64,000 nt of DNA from an uncultured Roseobacter sp. (GTDB taxonomy: Bacteria; Pseudomonadota; Alphaproteobacteria; Rhodobacterales; Rhodobacteraceae), in assembly GCF_947491795.1 (NCBI RefSeq), contig NZ_CANLKW010000009.1, forward strand, positions 19,671-83,670. Reading direction: 5' to 3'. How positions within the stretch are numbered: the first letter of the stretch is position 1; each line of letters opens with the position of its first letter. The position numbers and the translations under genes were made by a program. The notes below the pieces were generated by a model. The model was not told the origin of the DNA, did not search any database, and saw nothing but the letters and a program-made list of their open reading frames with translations. This document shows, piece by piece, positions 58,781 to 64,000 of this stretch.

Positions 58781-59188
58781 TCAGAATTTCAGGATGAAAG
58801 GGGTGATGTAGGGAAAGGCCATCGCCACGGCGACGATGGCGGTGGCAATCCAGAGGGTCGCGCGCATGACCCTGCGGTTGATCGGGCGGGAACAGGTGCC
58901 ATCCGCACAGGCCTCGGCAGCCACGGGCTTATAGGCCTTGTAAAACCCGTATCCGAGAAACGCGGCACTCAGCGCAAAGGTGTACCATTTGTATGCGTAG
59001 AGCGCGCCAAGCTGTGCGATGAACACGCCCGTCACGCCGAAACTCACCAGCACGAGCGGCAGGATGCAGCAGGACGTCATCGCCAGAGCACCCAGAACGC
59101 CGAACCCGGTCGCGCCCCAGGCTTTTGCGGTGTCATCGCCAACTTCGCGCACTTGTTCGGATGTCTGCGCCGTAAAACTCTGTTCCAT
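58781..59188 (-). CDS. merT: MerT mercury transporter
   Basis: The 135-residue membrane protein has three helices, the first with vicinal Cys (MTSCCILPLVLVSFGVTG), and a cytosolic-loop pair ACADGTC followed by SRPINRR, as in MerT. It carries Hg(II) across the inner membrane. The ATG at 59188 has AAGGA upstream and lies just downstream of the MerR promoter; the frame opens earlier. Confidence 0.9.
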   Translation of the reverse strand: MEQSFTAQTSEQVREVGDDTAKAWGATGFGVLGALAMTSCCILPLVLVSFGVTGVFIAQLGALYAYKWYTFALSAAFLGYGFYKAYKPVAAEACADGTCSRPINRRVMRATLWIATAIVAVAMAFPYITPFILKF

Positions 59189-59217
59189 AGATTCGTCCTT
59201 GCTCGGATATTTCTCAC

Positions 59218-59248
59218 GTTCTACGGTCTGTAGTTGATACAGGCTCAA
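59218..59248 (-). promoter_or_regulatory. MerR-controlled mer promoter/operator
   Basis: On the minus strand TTGAGC (59243-59248) and TAGAAC (59218-59223) are spaced by 19 bp. The spacer contains the dyad CTGTA-N5-TACAG (59228-59242). This is the MerR-type distorted promoter and reads into merT. Confidence 0.8.
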
Positions 59249-59268
59249 GAGGTTTTTTTTTGAGAGAA

Positions 59269-59682
59269 ATGGATAACAGAAGCGTGAAGCCTATCAGTCG
59301 GGGCGAACTTGCGCGTGTGACCGGCTGCAACTTGGAAACAATCCGGTACTACGAGACGGTTGGGATCATGCCGGACCCGCCGCGCACCGCGAAAGGGTAT
59401 CGAAGCTATGATGACACCCACGTCAGGCGGCTGAAATTCGTCATGCGGTCGCGCGACCTCGGCTTCTCGCTGGAGGAAATCCGGGATTTGCTCGGTTTGG
59501 TCGATAACCGGACGCAGACCTGCGCCCAGGTTCAAACCGTTGCCGAAGCACATCTTGAAGATGTCCAGGAAAAGATCGCCGATCTTACGCGGATTGAACG
59601 TGTTCTGTCAGAGACGGTCGCCCGTTGCACCGGTGATGCCGCCCCTGAATGCGCAGTGATCGATGCGCTTCTGGAAGCGTAG
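59269..59682 (+). CDS. merR: MerR mercury-responsive regulator
   Basis: The 137-residue protein has the MerR HTH (GELARVTGCNLETIRYYETVGIMP) and the three Hg(II)-binding Cys: TQTCAQV in the dimer helix and ARCTGDAAPEC in the C-terminal loop, a spacing of the Hg-specific type. It is divergent from merT and controls the promoter at 59218-59248. The ATG at 59269 is preferred to a TTG at 59260. Confidence 0.93.
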   Translation: MDNRSVKPISRGELARVTGCNLETIRYYETVGIMPDPPRTAKGYRSYDDTHVRRLKFVMRSRDLGFSLEEIRDLLGLVDNRTQTCAQVQTVAEAHLEDVQEKIADLTRIERVLSETVARCTGDAAPECAVIDALLEA

Positions 59683-59872
59683 CCCCACTTTAGATTCAAA
59701 AATGCCAGATCCGCGAACTGCGCAGAAGCAGCCATTCAACGCCCCGCTGACAGCCAGGGGTTTGGGCTCTTGCCGGACGCTCGCGGCAAGACGTGCCAAG
59801 GCAGGAATGTCACACAGAAACCTCTGTGATCAAATGAAACCGGCGTTTACAGAAACATCCGATCTTGGCCCA

Positions 59873-60289
59873 TTAATGCTCCTGCTGGCACAGATCGTGA
59901 TTGGCAAGGGACGCCAATACATAGCAGTCTTCCGGCACGCCATCGCCGTCACACCCATTGGCAATACGCAGAAGCTCTTTTTCCAAGGCGCGGAGCTTTT
60001 TGATTTTCGCCCGAACATCCGAGAGCTGCGCGGTCGCGATATCGGTTGCCGCCTGGCATGACCGGTCGGGATGGTCTTGCAGCTCGATCAGCGACGAGAT
60101 CGCTTCAATCGAGAAACCTAGGTCCCGTGCGTGCTTGATGAAGCTCAACCTCTCCAGACCCGCCTGGTCGTACCGTCTCTGGTTGCCTTCGGTGCGCTCG
60201 GGCGCGGTCAGCAGGCCGACAGTCTCATAATAGCGGATGGTCGGAACCTTGACCTTGGTGCGTCGTGAAAGCTCGCCGATGGAGAACAT
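59873..60289 (-). CDS. MerR-family Zn/Cd/Pb-type regulator
   Basis: The 138-residue regulator has the MerR HTH (FSIGELSRRTKVKVPTIRYYETVGLL), a Cys in the dimer helix (DRSCQAA), Cys pair NGCDGDGVPEDC and a Cys/His tail (HDLCQQEH). This resembles ZntR, CadR and PbrR, whose metals I cannot separate by eye. It is divergent from the transglutaminase/CDF operon and has a matching promoter. Confidence 0.88.
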   Translation of the reverse strand: MFSIGELSRRTKVKVPTIRYYETVGLLTAPERTEGNQRRYDQAGLERLSFIKHARDLGFSIEAISSLIELQDHPDRSCQAATDIATAQLSDVRAKIKKLRALEKELLRIANGCDGDGVPEDCYVLASLANHDLCQQEH

Positions 60290-60300
60290 CAGAATATTCC

Positions 60301-60331
60301 TTGAACCTCTAGTCGCTAGAGACATTATCTT
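60301..60331 (+). promoter_or_regulatory. MerR-family promoter of the CDF operon
   Basis: TTGAAC and TATCTT are spaced by 19 bp with the dyad CTCTAG-N3-CTAGAG. This resembles the operators of ZntR/PbrR/CadR. The predicted start is about 23 nt before the ATG at 60361. Confidence 0.82.
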
Positions 60332-60360
60332 GGTCGGGACAACGAATCCAGAGGCTTGCC

Positions 60361-61116
60361 ATGTCCCGTGACTATCTTTCCGCCACACCACTTCTCGACT
60401 TCGAGGCGAAGCCGATTCAGGCGTTGATCGCAGATCGCGGTTGGTCAGAGCTTCCGACGCACGACCGAATCGGCGCGGTCTATGATTTCGTGCGAAACGA
60501 TATCGCCTTCGGCTACAATCGTGCTGACGACATTCCGGCCTCCGAGGTGCTGGCGGACGGTTACGGCCAGTGCAATACGAAGGGCACGCTCCTCATGGCG
60601 CTCTTGCGCGCCGTCAGCGTTCCCTGTCGCTTGCATGGGTTTACGATCCACAAGGGCTTGCAGCGCGGCGTGGTGCCTGAACTGGTCTATCCTATAGCGC
60701 CAGACGAAATCCTGCATTCCTGGGTGGAGATTGAGCGCGACGGCGGCTGGATCAATCTCGAAGGCTTCATACTGGACGATGGCTTCCTGAATGCCTTGCA
60801 GAGCGCGTTTCGGGGCACCGAGAGCCTGTGCGGCTACGGCGCGGGCACGCATTGCCTCAGCGCCCCACCCATCACTTGGGACGGCGGCGACACCTACATC
60901 CAGAAGACCGGTATTGTTCGGAACTTCGGCGTCTTCGATACGCCGGACGCTTTCTACAGGGATCACGGCCAGAGCTTCGGTCGTTTCAGAGGATGGCTCT
61001 ACCGCTTTGCGATCCGTCACTGGATGAATGCGCGCGTCAGAGCTTTCCGCCAAGGACGCCTGACGCCCCGTTCCGACCTCAACCATGCGCGTGAAGAGGC
61101 TGTCGATGCCACATGA
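60361..61116 (+). CDS. Transglutaminase-like cysteine protease-fold protein
   Basis: The 251-residue cytosolic protein has a transglutaminase-like triad: Cys in GYGQCNTKGTLLMALLRA, His in ILHSWVEIE and Asp in LEGFILDDGF. These domains act as peptidases or acyltransferases. It is the first gene of a metal-responsive operon with two CDF-type exporters, an unexpected company. No signal peptide. Its end overlaps the CDF start by 11 nt. Confidence 0.85.
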   Translation: MSRDYLSATPLLDFEAKPIQALIADRGWSELPTHDRIGAVYDFVRNDIAFGYNRADDIPASEVLADGYGQCNTKGTLLMALLRAVSVPCRLHGFTIHKGLQRGVVPELVYPIAPDEILHSWVEIERDGGWINLEGFILDDGFLNALQSAFRGTESLCGYGAGTHCLSAPPITWDGGDTYIQKTGIVRNFGVFDTPDAFYRDHGQSFGRFRGWLYRFAIRHWMNARVRAFRQGRLTPRSDLNHAREEAVDAT

Positions 61117-62035
61117 CCACGTCCACATAGACCCCGAGGCGGGCGACCGGCGGGTGTTCGCGGCGATTGCCGTCAATCTCGGGCTGACGGTCGCGCAGAT
61201 CATTGGCGGGATTATCTCCGGCTCGCTTGCGCTGATCGCCGATGCGCTGCACAACTTCTCCGACGCGATCTCGCTCATTATCGCGTTCGCGGCCCGCAAG
61301 ATCGCGCGACGGCCGAGAGATGCAGACATGACGTTCGGCTACGGCCGGGTCGAGGTCGTCGCCGCGCTCATCAACTACACGACGCTGATCGTGATCGGTC
61401 TCTACCTGCTTTACGAGGCGGCAATGCGCTTTGCCGATCCGCAGGATGTCGAGGGATGGCTGATCGTCATCATCGCGGGAATCGCGCTGATCGTGGACGC
61501 GGCGACGGCGCTGCTGACGTATCGCATGTCCAAATCCAGCGTGAACATCCGCGCGGCGTTCCTGCACAACGTCGCTGACGCGCTTGGCTCCATCGCCGTG
61601 ATCCTCGCCGGAACGCTGATCCTGCTCTACGACTGGCGGCTGATCGACCCTATCGTGACGGTCATGATTGCGGGCTATATCCTGTGGCAATCCTTCCGGG
61701 AGATCGGCCCGGTCATCCGCATCCTGATGCTCGGATCGCCGCCAGATATCGAGACACGCGGCGTTCTCGACGCCGTGCGCGGGGTGCCCGGCGTGACCGG
61801 TATCCACCACGCGCATTTCTGGCAGATGGACGAGCATTGCGCCGCGCTCGACGCCCATGTGGTGATCGAGGAGGGCCGCTGGAATGACGCCGACGCGATC
61901 AAGGAGCGGATCAAGTCCGTCCTCTCCGACAGGTTCGACATCGAGCACACGACGTTGGAGCTTGAATGTGCGCGACACGCCTGTGGCGACCCCTCCGAGT
62001 TCGGCGGGCGCGGGCATGGTGAGGCGATCTCATGA
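61106..62035 (+). CDS. CDF-family Zn/Cd-type efflux transporter
   Basis: The 309-residue CDF protein has six helices and a C-terminal domain. The canonical transport site is intact: H49-NFS-D53 in helix 2 (ADALHNFSD) and H154-NVA-D158 in helix 5 (FLHNVADALGS), typical of Zn(II)-type members. An N-terminal His cluster (HDHVH) may feed metal. It is coupled to its neighbours by an 11-nt and a 4-nt overlap. Confidence 0.92.
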   Translation: MPHDHVHIDPEAGDRRVFAAIAVNLGLTVAQIIGGIISGSLALIADALHNFSDAISLIIAFAARKIARRPRDADMTFGYGRVEVVAALINYTTLIVIGLYLLYEAAMRFADPQDVEGWLIVIIAGIALIVDAATALLTYRMSKSSVNIRAAFLHNVADALGSIAVILAGTLILLYDWRLIDPIVTVMIAGYILWQSFREIGPVIRILMLGSPPDIETRGVLDAVRGVPGVTGIHHAHFWQMDEHCAALDAHVVIEEGRWNDADAIKERIKSVLSDRFDIEHTTLELECARHACGDPSEFGGRGHGEAIS

Positions 62036-62886
62036 ACACGCCCGGAACCAGTGAGCAGAACGCGCCGATCCGGATGCGGGTGCAAGGGATGGATTGTGCG
62101 AAGGACGCGGCCGAGATCGAGCGCGCTGCGCGGTCGGCTGGCGTCGCGGCGGAGAACGTCAAGGTCTCGGCGGCAACCCACATAATGACGCTGCGCATCG
62201 CGGAAAACGATCTTCCGCAGGTGCGTCCGGCCCTAGAGGCGACAGGCTACGGATTCGAACGGATTGAGGGCGACGACGCCTCGACCGATCCAGCCCACCA
62301 AGACCCGTCCTACCGTCGGGCGCTCTGGATCGTGGTTGCGCTGAATCTCGGATACGGCGTTGTGGAAATGGCGGGCGGCTTCCTGTCCGACTCTCAGGCG
62401 CTGAAGGCGGATGCCCTCGATTTCCTTGGCGATGGGGCGATCACGTTTCTAGGCTTGCTCGCCATCGGCTGGAGCCTGACGTGGCGCGCCCGGTCCGCCA
62501 TGATCCAGGGCGTGTTCCTTGGCCTTCTGGGACTTGGGGTTGTGGCTGGCACGTTTTGGCGCGTCCTGAATCAGGCCACGCCCGAGGCGGGCCTGATGGG
62601 TGCCTTCGCCGTGGGTGCGCTGATCGTCAATATCCTCGCCGTTCTGCCGCTTCTGAAGCACCGGAAGGGAGACGCCAACATGCGGGCGGTCTGGCTGTTC
62701 TCGCGCAACGACGCCATCGGCAACGTCGCTGTGGTGATCGCGGCCGGACTTGTCGCCTGGTTCGGCAGTGGCTGGCCGGACCTGATCGTCGCCTTCGGTA
62801 TCGCGGCGCTGTTCCTGCACTCGTCCTGGGCAATTATTCGCGACGCGCGGGCTGATTTGCGAGAGCAGCCGGTGCCGGACCAATAA
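62032..62886 (+). CDS. HMA-like/CDF fusion cation transporter
   Basis: The 284-residue protein begins with an HMA-like domain (residues 12-78) whose metal motif is reduced to one Cys (QGMDCAKDAAEIE). Six membrane helices of CDF type follow. The site residues differ from its neighbour: helix 2 has DFLGD (ADALDFLGD), and helix 5 has NDAIGN with Phe where His is usual. No C-terminal cytoplasmic domain remains. Related proteins are linked to Pb/Cd/Zn/Co resistance, but the substrate here is unknown. Confidence 0.82.
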   Translation: MNTPGTSEQNAPIRMRVQGMDCAKDAAEIERAARSAGVAAENVKVSAATHIMTLRIAENDLPQVRPALEATGYGFERIEGDDASTDPAHQDPSYRRALWIVVALNLGYGVVEMAGGFLSDSQALKADALDFLGDGAITFLGLLAIGWSLTWRARSAMIQGVFLGLLGLGVVAGTFWRVLNQATPEAGLMGAFAVGALIVNILAVLPLLKHRKGDANMRAVWLFSRNDAIGNVAVVIAAGLVAWFGSGWPDLIVAFGIAALFLHSSWAIIRDARADLREQPVPDQ

Positions 62887-63307
62887 CGCCATGTCATCAA
62901 TGTCGAGGTCGGCCAGAGCCTGAGAGGGCACAAAAGCGATGCACGAATCTACCCCGTTAGGCTGAAGCCGAAGAAGACGAGCCCGCCTTTTGCGCCAAGG
63001 CCAGATCCGTTGGAGTTCTGCTGCGGTCTGTCCTTCGGCACAGACGCGTCTTTGGGCTGCGTCCCTGCCGCACCTCAATCTTTGCATGTCGCGCCACGAA
63101 GGGGACCGGTCGATCGCCTCGCGTTTTCTTCCGGATGCAATCTCCGGGACCTGGCCCGACTGACGGTCGCGCGCGCCGCTTGCTCTCTTCAAGCAGAACT
63201 TTCCCCTGTCCGCTGACGCGGCCATTCCTCGCGCAGCAAAGTTCCGCCTGACAGTCTGTCCGGACGGTCCCGGTCTCTTCTTGCATCGAAAACGAGAGGA
63301 GATCGAC
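62887..63307. other. Intergenic region before plasmid accessory genes
   Basis: I see no gene. The minus-strand open frame here is an extension antisense to the transporter and has no family motifs. The 3' end carries a GAGAGGAG ribosome site for the gene at 63308. Confidence 0.5.
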
Positions 63308-63514
63308 ATGACCCGCTACTACACCGTCACCACACCCGACGAAGGAAAGGACGGCAAGACCCGTTTCCACAAGATCGGCGTTGCCTTCCCCCAGAAGCCC
63401 GACGCGAAATCCTTCCTCACCATCCAGCTCTTCGCCACGCCCGTGACCGGCCAGCTCGTTCTCTTCGAGCCGAAGCCAGACGGGCAGGGCGATGCCCCGG
63501 ACCTCGTCGAATGA
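63308..63514 (+). CDS. Small plasmid accessory protein
   Basis: The 68-residue soluble protein reads like a compact beta protein (MTRYYTVTTPDEGKDGKTRF, TIQLFATPVTGQLVLFEP). AGGAG lies 6 nt before the ATG. It has a DUF736-like flavour but I cannot assign the family. It precedes the DUF2958 gene on the same strand. Confidence 0.7.
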   Translation: MTRYYTVTTPDEGKDGKTRFHKIGVAFPQKPDAKSFLTIQLFATPVTGQLVLFEPKPDGQGDAPDLVE

Positions 63515-63578
63515 GCTGTCCTCCGGGACGGTGTCTGCCGTCCCGGCCTTTTTCACACCGACATCCAGGAGAAACCTC

Positions 63579-63938
63579 ATGGACCTTCTGCCACAATCCA
63601 TCCTCGACCAGCTCGCTGCGAACGGGCGCACCAACCAGGACCGCATTGAAGCAGGCGAAGACACTCTCGACTTCGAACCTGTCGTGAAACTCTTCACCCC
63701 CGATGCCGGGGCGACCTGGCTGCTTTCCGAAACCGATCCGGAAGACCCGGATATCGCGCACGGCCTCTGCGACCTGGGGCTTGGTTATCCCGAGATCGGC
63801 TCGGTACGCCTCAGCGAAATTCGAGCCGTCCGCGGTCGTCTCGGATTGCCCGTCGAACGGGATCTGCACTTCAAGGCCGATGGCACCCTCAGCGCCTATG
63901 CCGCGCGCGCCCGCAAAGCCGGAGGGATCGTCGCATGA
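63579..63938 (+). CDS. DUF2958 family protein
   Basis: The 119-residue protein matches DUF2958: PVVKLFTPDAGATWLLSETDPEDPD, HGLCDLGLGYPEIGSVRLSEI, LGLPVERDLHF. The family is frequent on plasmids and of unknown function. CAGGAG lies 10 nt before the ATG at 63579. The stop overlaps the next start (ATGA). Confidence 0.88.
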   Translation: MDLLPQSILDQLAANGRTNQDRIEAGEDTLDFEPVVKLFTPDAGATWLLSETDPEDPDIAHGLCDLGLGYPEIGSVRLSEIRAVRGRLGLPVERDLHFKADGTLSAYAARARKAGGIVA

Positions 63939-64000
63939 GCACCAATATCCGCAGAGATCACGTCAGCGCCTTCGAGGCGCTGACGTCCGGTCGTTTCGAA
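63935..64000 (+). CDS. 5' end of a plasmid gene, cut by window edge
   Basis: An ATG at 63935 overlaps the DUF2958 stop and opens a frame of 22 codons to the edge (MSTNIRRDHVSAFEALTSGRFE). Too little is visible to name it; translational coupling suggests a real gene. Confidence 0.6.
   Translation, partial: MSTNIRRDHVSAFEALTSGRFE

Noticed and set aside
62449..63309. 286-codon minus-strand frame over the last transporter and its downstream gap
   Set aside because: Antisense to a motif-bearing transporter, Arg/Pro-rich, with no recognisable domain.

Overview
The window looks like part of a large conjugative, multi-metal-resistance plasmid from an alphaproteobacterium of the Rhodobacterales (Roseobacter group). 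The reasons are a complete repABC replication and partition module with its antisense RNA, a VirB-type type IV secretion system (T4SS), a Rhodobacter-like Rieske protein, high-GC codon use and typical alphaproteobacterial plasmid genes (DUF736, ArdC, DUF2958). These assignments come from reading translations and motifs; no database search was possible. I saw no rRNA, tRNA, CRISPR array or transposase.

Layout. (1) 1-11.0 kb, minus strand: a virB1-virB11 mating-pair-formation operon, cut by the left edge inside virB11. It has two lytic transglycosylases, one of them fused to a VirB5-like domain. (2) 11.1-14.6 kb: accessory genes, including a PIN toxin/HTH antitoxin pair and a small XRE repressor. 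(3) 14.6-44.1 kb: a very large copper island. It holds CusF-CusA-CusB efflux (CusB carries five extra CusF-like modules), DsbA/rhodanese/ScsB thiol enzymes, the CopA ATPase with CueR, CopZ, a CopC-CopD-multicopper oxidase-cytochrome operon with two L,D-transpeptidases and a ScsC-like DsbA, a two-component system, TVP38, a cation diffusion facilitator (CDF), DUF411, a Crp/Fnr regulator and an orphan Rieske protein. (4) 44.6-54.8 kb: plasmid backbone with a ParB-like protein, DUF736, repA-repB-ctRNA-repC, an AAA ATPase and ArdC. (5) 54.9-59.7 kb: a mer operon (MerT, MerP, small membrane proteins, MerF-like, MerA, a second flavoprotein) with divergent merR. (6) 59.9-62.9 kb: a ZntR/CadR/PbrR-like regulator divergent from a transglutaminase-like protein and two CDF-type exporters. 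(7) 63.3-64 kb: more plasmid accessory genes.

How it fits together. Copper in the cytoplasm would be sensed by CueR, which reads 19-bp-spacer promoters that I can place before copA, copZ, the TVP38/CDF operon and, more weakly, the DUF305 gene. A periplasmic signal would pass through the histidine kinase and OmpR-type regulator. A tandem 10-bp motif (WTGTAWnnnT) at four intergenic regions of the island is my candidate for its binding site. Copper is then exported (CopA, CusBA), buffered (CusF modules, CopZ, CopC) or oxidised (multicopper oxidase). In parallel the island carries extra copies of envelope enzymes that copper is expected to damage: disulfide enzymes, L,D-transpeptidases, cytochromes and a Rieske protein. 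Mercury and Zn/Cd/Pb-type modules have their own MerR-family switches with the same 19-bp promoter geometry.

Most notable: the penta-CusF CusB, the shared two-component-type motif, the three CDF proteins with three different metal-site tetrads, the transglycosylase-VirB5 fusion and the 'spare parts' logic of the copper island.
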